Part shown: one piece after another, positions 1-8,923 of the stretch
Numbering within the stretch: position 1 is the stretch's first letter
Layout: each line of letters begins with the position of its first letter
NCBI GenBank assembly: GCA_937873175.1
Contig: CALMVT010000280.1
Coordinates: forward strand, 1-58,549
Reading direction: 5' to 3'
Source: an uncultured Acetobacteraceae bacterium
Lineage (GTDB): Bacteria; Pseudomonadota; Alphaproteobacteria; Acetobacterales; Acetobacteraceae
DNA: 58,549 nucleotides
Made by a program: the position numbers and the translations under genes
Notes under the pieces: generated by a model
Seen by the model: only the letters and a program-made list of their open reading frames with translations
Told to the model about the DNA's origin: nothing
Database searches by the model: none

Positions 1-384
1 ACGGGCGAGCGGGGTCGGAGCCCGCAGCCTTGCCGCCACACATTCCGATCTATGTCGTCCTCGGTCATGCCGCTCAGGACGCCGTTTACCCGGATCACCG
101 CGCCTTCGGCTGTCACGGGGGCAAGCGAAACCTGACTGTCACCGCAGCAGCTTCGGGTCTTGCGTGGAGCATCGTGTCCGCCAAGCGGATCATCGCGAGA
201 CTCCTCGGGACGCGGCAACGAGCGGTCGGATCAATCCCCGCGTTCCTCGGCGCAAGTGCCTGCCCTCCCCTGCTGTTCTCGGTTGCAACACGGCAACAGT
301 TGCCTTGTTCGCGTGCCTTCCCGAAGACAGGCGTAGGCGCCACGGCCTTTGACGGCTCCGCAATGCCCTGAGAACTGAAGCGGG
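1..384. other. Left edge, no confident gene
   Basis: No gene can be defended here. On the minus strand one frame is open from a stop near position 226 to the window edge and reads plausibly (for example TAEGAVIRVNGVLSG around positions 50-95), so the end of a gene running off the left edge is possible. It has only a TTG as a candidate start and matches no family I recognise. Competing open frames on the plus strand have no ribosome-binding site and no recognisable domain. Confidence 0.3.
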
Positions 385-726
385 TCAGTCTAAAGGAGGC
401 GCGTTGCTGAGAGATCGGGGCATTGCAGCACGGTCCGTACCGGTCAGCACGAGACCCGCAGGCCGACTGCCAGGGTCAGCCCTGCCGTCCTTGCCGGACG
501 CGACGGGCCGCGACTGCATCTGCTGCCCAGCGAAATGGCTAAGCATCAGGGTCAGCACAAGCACGCAAACAACGTAAAGCGCGAGCGCGTCAACCCAACC
601 ATCAAGAACCAGCGTCAACCCGGCAAGCAGAGTACCCAGGACGCTGACGATCACAAGGGCGAACGACCAGCGCTGCCACGGAGTTGCCTGCATAACGCGG
701 TGCCTGATCCAAGCCGGCTGTCGCAT
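385..726 (-). CDS. Small two-TM membrane protein (hypothetical)
   Basis: This is a 113-residue frame directly downstream, on the same strand, of the polymerase-like gene. Two hydrophobic segments are visible, roughly residues 20-41 (FALVIVSVLGTLLAGLTLVL) and 44-63 (VDALALYVVCVLVLTLMLSH), followed by a polar, probably disordered tail. That looks like a small inner-membrane protein. I do not recognise the family. Its place at the end of the EPS polymerase transcript suggests an accessory membrane role, but this is inference from position only. The frame could be spurious, because GC-rich DNA yields many open frames. The two clean TM segments are the main support. Confidence 0.45.
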   Translation of the reverse strand: MRQPAWIRHRVMQATPWQRWSFALVIVSVLGTLLAGLTLVLDGWVDALALYVVCVLVLTLMLSHFAGQQMQSRPVASGKDGRADPGSRPAGLVLTGTDRAAMPRSLSNAPPLD

Positions 727-816
727 TTCGAATCCATCCCGATATCAGAATAACATCGAGAGCGACGGGCTGTAAAGCTCGAAACCGCCCGTTCTGCATA
801 TTCAATCTGATTTTAC

Positions 817-2094
817 TTAAATCTCGCCTTGATGCATGAAGGCGACGGTGCCGACAAGCAAGACGGGGAAAAGAATAGGCGAGAACTGATGATAGCCGCC
901 GGTCAGCAACAATAGCACCATAAGGGGGGTGAGCAACATCCACTGGCGTTTCGTGCGGGTTCCCCAGGTGAGGAGGCACAGGTAAAGCAGCAGGCCGAAG
1001 ATCCCGTACTCCATCAGAACTTTGATCGGGGTGTTGAGATGGTAGATGTAGGGGACGATGAGTTGTTCCGAGGCGCCGGGCCCGATACCCGTCACAGACA
1101 CCCAGGGCGCCGCGTTGAGCAAATCTTGCAAGGCCAGGAACGGCGTCACGAAACGCTCGTGACCGCTCGTGCCGGGCAGGGTGAACTCGTAAACTCGGCC
1201 TGACATCATGTCGGCAAAGTCAGGCAGCACGACGCTGAGCGCGGTGAAGGCCAGCGCGCAACCCGCCGCCAGCAGAATGGCCCCTAGCAGGCCGCGCCGT
1301 CCGGCGCTGATCGCGAGCACGGCGATGTATGATCCTAGCACCAGCCAGCCGGTGCCGGACATGGACGACAACAGGGCCACGAAGAACAGCACGAGATAGG
1401 CGACCCGGCGCAAGTATAGCGCCTCGACCACCACTGCCAAGGCCATGAACTGGGAGAACACAGACGGCTCGACGAGGAAGAGCCCGTTCGACTTGTTCAA
1501 GCCGCGATCAATCGGAATGGTAACGTTGTATTGTTCCTCAATTAAAAAATCGTCCGGCACGACGCCCGTGAAAGCGAAGAAGCTGACGCCGACGAACTGC
1601 AGCACGAACTGCACAAGGCCCGCGACGGCGAGCGCCGCCAAGGCGAGCGACACGAGGCGGAAAAACGCGGTTTCGCTGACCGAGTGGCGGAACCGCAGCA
1701 CGGCAAACCCGGTGATGGCCAGCCAATAGTATAAAGATGTCAGACTCATCCGCGGCGCAATCGCCAGCGGCAGGTTGAACTGGGTGGCCACCGAGAACAG
1801 GGCCACGGCGCAAAGGCCGCAAAACAGCGCCATCCGACGCCGCTCGATGACCAGCGTGCCGCTTGCGACGGCCCAAGCGGCCAAGCCCAGAACAAGCGGA
1901 GTCGCGATGCTCACTTTGAGGCCAGCCAGCGGGATCGCAAAACGCTGCAGCACGAGGCAGCAGAACAGCGTGCCCCAGGTAAAGGCGTTGACGCCGAGCC
2001 GCCCACGCCAAACCGACGGCTGCAACGCCATGACCGGGATCGCACGGTTCGAGCGCGCAGCGGTGAACCCAGCGGTTCTCGTGGAAGGAGCCAT
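817..2094 (-). CDS. Polysaccharide polymerase / O-antigen ligase-like membrane protein (Wzy-type)
   Basis: This 425-residue protein is almost entirely hydrophobic, with about ten predicted membrane segments. Between them lies a large periplasmic-type loop (about residues 170-205 and 290-330) containing TGIGPGASEQ and the polar segment NVTIPIDRGLNKSNGLF. Ten or more helices plus one long loop is the architecture of Wzy_C/O-antigen ligase family proteins, which polymerise lipid-linked repeat units at the periplasmic face or transfer them to an acceptor. The neighbours (acyltransferase, glycosyltransferases, Wzc, Wza, WbaP) support an EPS polymerase. These proteins diverge strongly in sequence, so the call rests on topology and context. 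It starts with ATG at 2094. A divergent acyltransferase starts 203 bp away, so the interval probably holds promoters for both. Confidence 0.7.
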   Translation of the reverse strand: MAPSTRTAGFTAARSNRAIPVMALQPSVWRGRLGVNAFTWGTLFCCLVLQRFAIPLAGLKVSIATPLVLGLAAWAVASGTLVIERRRMALFCGLCAVALFSVATQFNLPLAIAPRMSLTSLYYWLAITGFAVLRFRHSVSETAFFRLVSLALAALAVAGLVQFVLQFVGVSFFAFTGVVPDDFLIEEQYNVTIPIDRGLNKSNGLFLVEPSVFSQFMALAVVVEALYLRRVAYLVLFFVALLSSMSGTGWLVLGSYIAVLAISAGRRGLLGAILLAAGCALAFTALSVVLPDFADMMSGRVYEFTLPGTSGHERFVTPFLALQDLLNAAPWVSVTGIGPGASEQLIVPYIYHLNTPIKVLMEYGIFGLLLYLCLLTWGTRTKRQWMLLTPLMVLLLLTGGYHQFSPILFPVLLVGTVAFMHQGEI

Positions 2095-2297
2095 GCCGCC
2101 ATTATGACCCGCACGAGCACGCGCGTCGCGCCCGCCATGGACACGTTGGGGACGCCCGTCCGGCGAAATCGCTTAATCGTGATCTACAATGCTTGCACGC
2201 GGCCTGCCATTGTTCAAAAAACGATGGTTTTAGCGCAGAATGTGTTTTAATTGGGGTTTTATCACAAACTATGGCCGGCGTTTGCTGGTGAAAGATT

Positions 2298-3461
2298 ATG
2301 TTGGCGAAGCGCGGGCTTGCCGCCGTGGTGTTGTCGCGGCCGTCCCATGGACATTTTAACCACAATGTTCATGGGGCGCGTGGATTGTTCGCCTTCATGG
2401 TGTTCATCTTCCACGTCGTGAACTCGGGATTGGGCACCTTCGCCCCGCTCTCGACGCCCACCGGCTTTTTCCTCACCTCTGCCTCGGAATACGGGGTGGA
2501 ACTGTTTTTCTGCATCAGCGGCTATGTGATCGCGGGCACGTTGCGGCGCGCCCGCAATCCCTTGGTGTTCATCGAGGACCGCGCCATCCGGGTGTTCCCT
2601 GTGCTTTGGGCGTCTATCCTCGTCATCGTCGCTGCCGGCCTGACCACCCGGACGCACGGCTTCGAGGGCGAGACGTGGGGCCGGCTGCTGATGGAAGTGC
2701 CGGTCAACCTGCTGGCGCTTCCTGGCCTCCTGCCGATTGACAACATCCACCCGGCCGCTTGGTCACTGAGCTATGAAATGGCCTTCTACCTGTTCTGCGC
2801 CGTTTGCTGGGACATGTGCAGGCGCTTTGGCTCCAGGACCTATTGGCTGATCGTGCCGGTCGCGGCCGTGCTGCTTGCCCATTATCCCCGAGGCGCGCTT
2901 CTGCTCGCGGGGATGCTGGTGGCCGAGGAATGGCCGCGCACGGGGGCGCTCCTGCGCGTGGCCCGGCACCCCTTGCCGCTGCTTGTGCTGTTTCTGCTGT
3001 GCTGGCGCACCATTCAAAGCCTCAGCGCACCGGAGCACATCATTGCAACCACGGTGGTCGAGTGGGCCGGCGATTGGCGGCTGCCGCTCGCGTTGGTGGG
3101 TTTCGTGGCGGCGGCGCTGGGCTTCCATGGCATCGTGGCGGGGCATGGCGTGCTCGGCACCCTTTTGCGCTCCCGCCCCCTGCACTATCTTGGGACCATC
3201 AGTTACAGCTTTTATCTTTGGCATCCCGTCGTGATGTCCGGCGTCAAGACGTTTCTGTTGCGGGCGGGGGTTCTGCAAGCCTCGGGGATGTGGGCACAAG
3301 CCCTGTTCCTGATCATCGCCCTGCCCCCGTCGCTGGTCGCATCCCATGCGAGCCAGCGCGTGCTGGAGCGGCGCTTCGCGGCTTGGATGCGCCGGCGGCT
3401 GCATCACACGCCGCCCTTGCAGCCGCCCCTCGCCCCCATACCCCACATGGAGAGTGCATGA
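2298..3461 (+). CDS. Acyltransferase 3 family membrane protein (OafA/ExoZ-like)
   Basis: This 387-residue integral membrane protein has the acyltransferase-3 hallmarks: an early GARGLFAFMVFIFHV segment with the conserved R and the catalytic-type H, a later AAWSLSYEMAFYLF motif, and a YLGTISYSFYLWHPV motif near the C-terminus. About ten TM helices are apparent. Members transfer acetyl or succinyl groups from cytoplasmic donors to extracytoplasmic polysaccharide. In this locus the likely substrate is the exopolysaccharide repeat unit. The short polar tail after residue 365 is proline-rich. The stop overlaps the start of the GH26 gene (ATGA), so the two are almost certainly cotranscribed and translationally coupled. 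Confidence 0.9.
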   Translation: MLAKRGLAAVVLSRPSHGHFNHNVHGARGLFAFMVFIFHVVNSGLGTFAPLSTPTGFFLTSASEYGVELFFCISGYVIAGTLRRARNPLVFIEDRAIRVFPVLWASILVIVAAGLTTRTHGFEGETWGRLLMEVPVNLLALPGLLPIDNIHPAAWSLSYEMAFYLFCAVCWDMCRRFGSRTYWLIVPVAAVLLAHYPRGALLLAGMLVAEEWPRTGALLRVARHPLPLLVLFLLCWRTIQSLSAPEHIIATTVVEWAGDWRLPLALVGFVAAALGFHGIVAGHGVLGTLLRSRPLHYLGTISYSFYLWHPVVMSGVKTFLLRAGVLQASGMWAQALFLIIALPPSLVASHASQRVLERRFAAWMRRRLHHTPPLQPPLAPIPHMESA

Positions 3462-4423
3462 CCCATCCGACCACCCTCACGCGCCGGACCCTCACCCGCG
3501 TCGCGGCGGCCCTGGCCGTGGCGTCGGCCGCGCCGGCCCGGGCGGCGCCGGGCGTCCGCATCGGCACCTATGGCGGCGCCGGCTCCACGGGCGTGCCGGA
3601 GGTCGCCGCTTACGAGAAGTGGCTGGGCCGTCCGCTCGACGTAGTGCTGGATTTCCTTGAAAAAGAAACCTGGGCCGGAATGGTGAACGAGGCCGGGTGG
3701 ATGGCCGGATGCTGGCGGGATGCCGGGCGCAAGAGCCTGATCGTTTCCGTGCCGATGCTGGTGAGCGAGGGGCAGCCGAGCCTGGCCCAGGGCGCCAGCG
3801 GCGCGTTTGATCAGCACTTCGTGGCGCTGGGCCGCAAGCTGGTCGAGACCTCCTACGCCAACAGCGTGATCCGCATCGGCTGGGAGTTCAACGGCGGTTG
3901 GTATTCCTGGACTGCGCGCGGCAACCCGGCAGATTACAAGGCATACTGGCGACGGATCGCGCTCGCGATGCGCGGCGTGCCGGGCGCGCGCTTCCGCTTC
4001 GATTGGAGCGCCACCGTCGTGGACGGCCCCCGGGAGGATGCCTACCCCGGTGACGATGTCGTCGATATTGTCGGCCTCGACGTTTACAACCAGTCCTGGC
4101 CGCTGATCGCCGACCCGGCGCAACGCTGGCAATACCTGCTGAACCACGAGGCCGGCCTCCGCTGGCACCGCGATTTCGCCAAAACCCACAACAAGCCCCG
4201 CTCCTTTCCGGAATGGGGCACCGGCCTGCGGCCCGACGGGCACGGCGCCGGCGACGATCCCGTGTTCGTCCGCAACATGCTCAACTGGATGCGCGACGGC
4301 GGCCCGGTTGACTACGCCTGCTACTGGAACTACCGCGCGCCGGACTACGACGCGAAGGTCACGGACGGCCGCCTGCCGGAAGCGGCTAAGGCGCTGCGCG
4401 CCGGGCTGCAGCGGGGCGTCTGA
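3458..4423 (+). CDS. Exported glycoside hydrolase family 26 (beta-mannanase-like)
   Basis: The mature enzyme is a (beta/alpha)8 glycosidase of the GH26 type. The acid/base glutamate lies in RIGWEFNGGWYSW and the nucleophile glutamate in SFPEWGTG near the C-terminus. The conserved YWNYR segment follows. The first 30 residues contain a twin arginine (TRRTLTRVAAALAVASAAPARA), so export through Tat or Sec to the periplasm is likely. The start was placed at the ATG overlapping the acyltransferase stop, because the frame is open far upstream without coding character. At 321 aa it is a single-domain enzyme. GH26 members cleave beta-mannan or related beta-glycans. Here it may trim or edit the EPS made by the cluster, as glycosidases often do in polysaccharide loci (inference). 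Confidence 0.85.
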   Translation: MTHPTTLTRRTLTRVAAALAVASAAPARAAPGVRIGTYGGAGSTGVPEVAAYEKWLGRPLDVVLDFLEKETWAGMVNEAGWMAGCWRDAGRKSLIVSVPMLVSEGQPSLAQGASGAFDQHFVALGRKLVETSYANSVIRIGWEFNGGWYSWTARGNPADYKAYWRRIALAMRGVPGARFRFDWSATVVDGPREDAYPGDDVVDIVGLDVYNQSWPLIADPAQRWQYLLNHEAGLRWHRDFAKTHNKPRSFPEWGTGLRPDGHGAGDDPVFVRNMLNWMRDGGPVDYACYWNYRAPDYDAKVTDGRLPEAAKALRAGLQRGV

Positions 4424-4436
4424 ACCGGCGGCGGCG

Positions 4437-5606
4437 CTACCGGGGCGGCGAGGCGGGAGGCAGGGACGCGTAAAGTTCGGCAGTCCGCCGGGCGATCTCC
4501 GGCCAGGTCGGAACGGACCTCGTCAGAGCGAGGACACGCGCCGCGCAGGTGGCCGTGAACCGGCGGTCCGCGACCAAGCGTGTCATGGCGGCGGACAGCG
4601 CGTCCACGTCCTCCGGCGGAACCAGAAGCCCATGCTCGCCGTCCTGCACCGCCTCGATGAAGCCGCCGAGGCGCGACGCGAGGATCGGGCGGCCAAAGGT
4701 GATGGCCAGGCTGAGCACGCCGCTCGCCTCGATTTCGCGGTAGGGAAAGCAGGCGACGACGCCTGGCGCGAAGATGCCGCCCACCTCCGAGTCGCAAACG
4801 AAGCGCGGCTCGATAGCCACCCGGTCGCCCACGCCCCGTTGCCGGGCCAGGTCGTGCAACGGCGACAGGTCCATGTAGGGCTTGCCGACGATGCGCAGCC
4901 GCGCCTGCGCGCGCAGCGCCGGGTCCAGGCGCGCAAAAGCCTCGATCAGCAGGTCGGCGCCTTTGTAGGGCTTGATCTTGCCGAACAGCAGAAAGGTGAT
5001 CTCCCCCTGCATGGCGTCCGTGCAGGCCCGCGCCGATGCGCGCCCAAGCAGCCCATGCGGCAGCACCGTCACCCGGTCCTTCCCTTCCCCATGGGCCAGC
5101 AGCCGGGCGCGGCCCTGCTCGGTGTGCACGATCAGGCGGTCGAAATCCGCGAAGGCCTTGTGGGCGCCCACGCGCTGCAGGCCGCCGGTGGGGTTGCCGT
5201 TGAACGGGTTGGTGTCGTGCACGGTCAGCACCAGCGGGGCGACCGCGCGCAGGCGCCGGAGAAAGCGCCGGTCCACCACAGGGAGCGGCAGCCATTGGAA
5301 GTGGATCACATCCGGGCGCTCCCGCCGCAGCCGCCGCACCAGCGCCTGCATCGACCAGGCATGGTCGAGGCCCTTGATGCCCAGCCGGATCGCCCGGGGC
5401 AGGCGCGCAAGGGCCGGGGCGCCGGCGACCCGGTAGAAACTCGCGCGCAGCGGCGCGCCGTCTGTCGCGTTATCGTCCGGGCCGGGGGCACGGCCGTGCA
5501 GCACGACCTGGTGCCCCTCCGCCTGCAGCCCGGCCGCCAGCGCCGCGTCGTAAGGCAAGGTGAACAACGACGGATCGATCAACGCCACCCGCATGATTCG
5601 GCTCAC
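4437..5606 (-). CDS. GT4-type glycosyltransferase
   Basis: This is a 389-residue GT-B fold glycosyltransferase. The N-terminal half begins MRVALIDPSLFTLPYD and has an acceptor-domain HDTNPFNGNPTGG loop. The C-terminal half carries LFGKIKPYKGADLLIEAF and the donor-binding acidic segment REIEASGVLSLAITFGRPI, followed by GLLVPPED. These are standard GT4 features for retaining transfer from nucleotide sugars, in the cytoplasm at the inner face of the membrane. It starts with GTG at 5606, overlapping the stop of the upstream GT14 gene by 4 nt, which indicates coupling. An in-frame ATG 4 codons later is an alternative start. The 3' end is convergent with the GH26 gene, 13 bp away. Confidence 0.88.
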   Translation of the reverse strand: MSRIMRVALIDPSLFTLPYDAALAAGLQAEGHQVVLHGRAPGPDDNATDGAPLRASFYRVAGAPALARLPRAIRLGIKGLDHAWSMQALVRRLRRERPDVIHFQWLPLPVVDRRFLRRLRAVAPLVLTVHDTNPFNGNPTGGLQRVGAHKAFADFDRLIVHTEQGRARLLAHGEGKDRVTVLPHGLLGRASARACTDAMQGEITFLLFGKIKPYKGADLLIEAFARLDPALRAQARLRIVGKPYMDLSPLHDLARQRGVGDRVAIEPRFVCDSEVGGIFAPGVVACFPYREIEASGVLSLAITFGRPILASRLGGFIEAVQDGEHGLLVPPEDVDALSAAMTRLVADRRFTATCAARVLALTRSVPTWPEIARRTAELYASLPPASPPR

Positions 5607-6523
5607 TGCACCAGGGCTTTGTCCGGCACGGCGCTCACCGGCAACGGCCGATTCGGCAGCCCGCTCATCGGGAACCCAAGCTGCCGGGCCAGTTGCGGCA
5701 GAACCTCGGGATGACGCTCATGGTCAAACTTGCGTGAAAACAACGCAGGGCTGGACAATAGCCGGGGCAGGTCGTCCCCGGTCATCACCTTGGGGCCGGG
5801 AAAGATGATTTCCCGCCCGTAATGCGGCGCCACCTTGTCGCGCCACGGGCCGTTGCGCACCAGCGTTTGCATGATCAGCTCGTCCGACAGCAGGAGGCGG
5901 CTGAGATAGCGCTTGATGGGTTTGGCGATCGGCGCGCGCTGCTGCCATTCGCAGAATGCGCGCGGCAGGATCGACCATTGCGAGCCTTTGTAGGCGAGTT
6001 CAAAGTCGGAGGGCGGCTGGCGCGGGCCTTTGAACTTCACGGCACGATGCGGAAGCTCAATCATCGGATGCCAGCGCAGGTGCCAATCATCGGCCGGCAG
6101 CGTCGAAAGGTGCCGCAGTTCCACAAAGACTTGATCCGGATCCGTGGCAAGCGCCTGCCTGATTTGTTCAATCGGCTTGATTGGATAGCATTGCCCACTC
6201 AGATTGACGAAATGCGACCATCCGGTAGACGCCTGCAATGCGACTTCGATGGCACGGAGCTGGACGCGCGCCAGGCTCCACCCGCCCCAGTTGGTGAAGC
6301 GGGGCCGCATGAGGATCAAGTTGGGATGCTCGGCCGCCAGCGCCCTTGCCGTCTGCCAAATGCCGCGCCGCTCGGCCTTGAGGCCCAGCATCGACTTGCG
6401 GTCGATGTGCAGGATGATCGTGTCGCGACCGGCGCCCCCGGGCCGCGCCAAGGCTTCCACCAGCCAGCGCAATTGCTGGGGCCGATGGTGGGCCAGTATG
6501 AAATACGCTATCCCGTTATGCAT
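5603..6523 (-). CDS. Core-2/I-branching-type beta-glycosyltransferase (GT14-like)
   Basis: The protein begins IAYFILAHHRPQQLRWLVEA and continues with ILHIDRKS and FVNLSGQCYPIKP. These are the characteristic motifs of the core-2/I-branching enzyme family (GT14), whose bacterial members add sugar branches to exopolysaccharides. The ATG at 6523 was chosen because the family usually begins just before the YxILAH strand; an upstream TTG would add 11 residues of little character. It is about 306 aa. It is the first gene of a two-gene minus-strand unit with the GT4 gene (4-nt overlap). It is divergent from the Wzc-like gene, which starts 134 bp away, so a two-way promoter region lies in between. Confidence 0.85.
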   Translation of the reverse strand: MHNGIAYFILAHHRPQQLRWLVEALARPGGAGRDTIILHIDRKSMLGLKAERRGIWQTARALAAEHPNLILMRPRFTNWGGWSLARVQLRAIEVALQASTGWSHFVNLSGQCYPIKPIEQIRQALATDPDQVFVELRHLSTLPADDWHLRWHPMIELPHRAVKFKGPRQPPSDFELAYKGSQWSILPRAFCEWQQRAPIAKPIKRYLSRLLLSDELIMQTLVRNGPWRDKVAPHYGREIIFPGPKVMTGDDLPRLLSSPALFSRKFDHERHPEVLPQLARQLGFPMSGLPNRPLPVSAVPDKALVQ

Positions 6524-6657
6524 GGCCGTTAGATGGCATCGGCGCAACTCGACCAAAAGTCACAACCGCTTCAAACCCGTCCGGCGCGTTGCTGGGTTGC
6601 ATCACCCGTAGGCTTGGCCGGCCCCCGCTTGCCGGTTCGCAGGAAAGGACATTAGGC

Positions 6658-8841
6658 ATGTCGGAGCTTGCGCTCCTCGACGAGCGGTTTGAGAAAACGC
6701 CGCCCGCGGCCGACGACTCGGTCATCTCCCCGGCGCAGCTTCTGGCGACGCTTCGCCGCAACTGGCCCTTGATCCTGTTCTTCGGCCTGCTGTTCGGCGC
6801 GGCCGGGTATGCCTACACCGTGACTTCGGTGCCCAAGCAGTTCACGACGGCGGGAACGCTTTCGATCGACATGGAGCGCTACACCGTCCCGGTGCTGCAG
6901 GGGGCGCTCAGCGGCGAGGGGCTGGCCGACCCGATGCCGCAGGTGCGCAGCGAAGTGCAGATCCTGATGTCGCGCTCCCTGCTGCAGAAGGTCGCCGACG
7001 ATCTGCGCCTTATCGACAATCCGGAGTTCAACGCCGCGCTGCGGCCGATGCCGTGGGGGGAGGCGACGAAGCGGGCCATCGCAAGCGCGCTGCCGGAAGC
7101 TGTGGCACAGCCGCTGTTCGACGTGGGCCTGCTTCCTGATGTCACCAAACCCATCGAGCAGTCGCCGGAGGCGGTGCAGAAAGACGGGGTTATCGGCAGC
7201 ATCGCGCAGCACCTCAGCATCATCAACGACAACCGCAGCCTGATTGTGCTGGTCCAGTTCACGTCGAAGGACGCGAACATGGCCGCCGCCGTGGTGAACA
7301 GCGTCATCAAGAACTACACGGCGGACAAGGCGCAGAGCCGCGCGTCTGCGAACACCGACGCCAACTCCGAGCTGTCGCGTCGGGTGGTCGAAGCGCGAAA
7401 GGAAATCGGCGACCTCGAACGCAAGATCGCCGCGACGCGGGAAAAGTACAACCTGGTGCAGACCCGGGCCGGCAGCGTCAGCCAGCAGCAGCTTGAAGAC
7501 CTGTCCAGCGCCCTGACCCGGGCTAGCGCCGAACGCGCGCAGGCAGTGGCGAACGTCCAACGCGCCGGCGCGATTGCCCGGGGTGGCGTCACGTCGAGCG
7601 ACAACGTCGCGGTGCTCGGTTCCAGCACCATCAGCGGGTTGCGGGACAAGGAAGCGGCGGCGGACCGCAAGCTTTCACAGCTTTCGACGACGTTGGGCCA
7701 AGGGCATCCGCAGTTTAGCGCGGCGCAGGCCGAGCTTGCGTCCGTGCGACGTGCGCTTGCGGCGGAAACGCAGCGGGTCATGGCTTCGCTCGGCGCCCAA
7801 GCTGAATCGGCGCGGGCGCGTGAGGCTGACCTGAAAAACCAGCTTGAAATCGCGCAAAAGAATGCCGGCGGCCTTGCCGCGGTGCAGTCCGAGCTGCAGC
7901 AGTTTGAAAAGGATGCGGAGTCTCGCCGCAACGTGTTGCAGACCTTGCTGCAAGGCGAAGCGCAAACCGCGTCGCGCAAGATCGGGCCTGAGCAAAGCGG
8001 CGTGCGCGTGGTCAGCCTGGCCGTGGCGCCGTCGTTCCCGTCCAGCCCCAAGCCGAAGATCGCGGCGCTGCTGGGCTTGCTCAGCGGCTGCGCCTTTGGC
8101 GGGCTGCTTTCGCTGGCGCGGGGACGCCGCGACAAGGGTTTCGCCGGGCCGGACGAGCTCAAGAGTGCCCTGGGCCTCACGCCGCTCGGCACCGTGCCGC
8201 GTCCCGCGAATGGCGCATCGCTGGCGGAGCGCGTCGCCGCCGACCCGAGCGGGCCAGAGGCGGAAGCCTTGCGCTCGCTGCGCACCCGGCTGCGGTTCTC
8301 CGGGCGCGGCTCGGTGCCGCGCAGCGTGCTGTTCGTGTCCAGCCTTGCCGGAGAGGGTGCGGCCGAGTTCACCGCGGCGTTCGCCCGCGTGGCCGCCATC
8401 GACGGGCTTCGGGTCCTGTTGCTCGAAGGCGATCTGCGGGAGCCGTCGCTCGCCCGCGTCCTCAGAATCCCGCCCTCCAACGGCCTGATCGACACGCTTC
8501 AGGGCAGCGAGCACTGGCAGGAGCAGGTGCAGCAGGACGGGCGCACGTCGCTTGACCACCTGCTCGTCGCCGGGCCGCAGCCCGCAGCGAACCAGCTTCT
8601 GGACTCGATGCAATTACAGAACCTGATCGCGGAAGCGCGGGACGAGTACAACCTCGTGGTCATGGACAGCCAGCCGATCGGCAGCGCCACGCAAAGCATG
8701 GTGCTGGCGCATATCGTCGATACCGTCGTCCTCGTGATCGGCGCCAAGCGTTCAAGCCGGGCAGCAGTACGCGAGTCGATGCACACGCTGGCCGTTGCGT
8801 CGCGCAAGCCGGTCGCGGTGGCGCTCAACATGGCAGCCTGA
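6658..8841 (+). CDS. Wzc-like polysaccharide co-polymerase with degenerate BY-kinase domain
   Basis: This 727-residue protein has the PCP-2a layout: a Wzz domain with one TM (about 35-53), a long coiled-coil periplasmic region (about 230-440), a second TM (about 465-485), then a cytoplasmic CpsD/BY-kinase-like ATPase domain. It would control EPS chain length and couple polymerisation to export through Wza. The start at 6658 has AGGAAAGG upstream. The kinase motifs are ruined. The Walker A position reads SSLAGEGAAEF (about 558-570) with no Lys or Ser/Thr. Walker A' reads VLLLEGDLREP, with the first Asp replaced by Glu. Walker B reads VVMDSQP. No C-terminal tyrosine cluster is present. It is probably a pseudokinase scaffold. 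Confidence 0.9.
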   Translation: MSELALLDERFEKTPPAADDSVISPAQLLATLRRNWPLILFFGLLFGAAGYAYTVTSVPKQFTTAGTLSIDMERYTVPVLQGALSGEGLADPMPQVRSEVQILMSRSLLQKVADDLRLIDNPEFNAALRPMPWGEATKRAIASALPEAVAQPLFDVGLLPDVTKPIEQSPEAVQKDGVIGSIAQHLSIINDNRSLIVLVQFTSKDANMAAAVVNSVIKNYTADKAQSRASANTDANSELSRRVVEARKEIGDLERKIAATREKYNLVQTRAGSVSQQQLEDLSSALTRASAERAQAVANVQRAGAIARGGVTSSDNVAVLGSSTISGLRDKEAAADRKLSQLSTTLGQGHPQFSAAQAELASVRRALAAETQRVMASLGAQAESARAREADLKNQLEIAQKNAGGLAAVQSELQQFEKDAESRRNVLQTLLQGEAQTASRKIGPEQSGVRVVSLAVAPSFPSSPKPKIAALLGLLSGCAFGGLLSLARGRRDKGFAGPDELKSALGLTPLGTVPRPANGASLAERVAADPSGPEAEALRSLRTRLRFSGRGSVPRSVLFVSSLAGEGAAEFTAAFARVAAIDGLRVLLLEGDLREPSLARVLRIPPSNGLIDTLQGSEHWQEQVQQDGRTSLDHLLVAGPQPAANQLLDSMQLQNLIAEARDEYNLVVMDSQPIGSATQSMVLAHIVDTVVLVIGAKRSSRAAVRESMHTLAVASRKPVAVALNMAA

Positions 8842-8844
8842 CTG

Positions 8845-8884
8845 GGAAGGGCTTGGCGCTCCGGACCCGGCGCCGGGCCCTTCC
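8845..8884. terminator. Hairpin between convergent wzc-like and GT2 genes
   Basis: There is a perfect 8-bp stem, GGAAGGGC (8845-8852) with GCCCTTCC (8877-8884), whose 24-nt GC-rich loop can fold further. It sits in the 82-bp gap between two convergent stop codons, so it could end transcription from both sides. No T-run follows, so a factor-independent terminator is only a candidate. Confidence 0.5.
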
Positions 8885-8923
8885 TCTAAGCTGCTGCTGC
8901 GGCTCCGCGCGGAACCGCCAGCA

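Noticed and set aside
4308-5714. Plus-strand frame antisense to the GT4 gene
   Set aside because: The translation is Arg/Gln/His-rich without motifs, and the minus strand gives a full GT-B enzyme.
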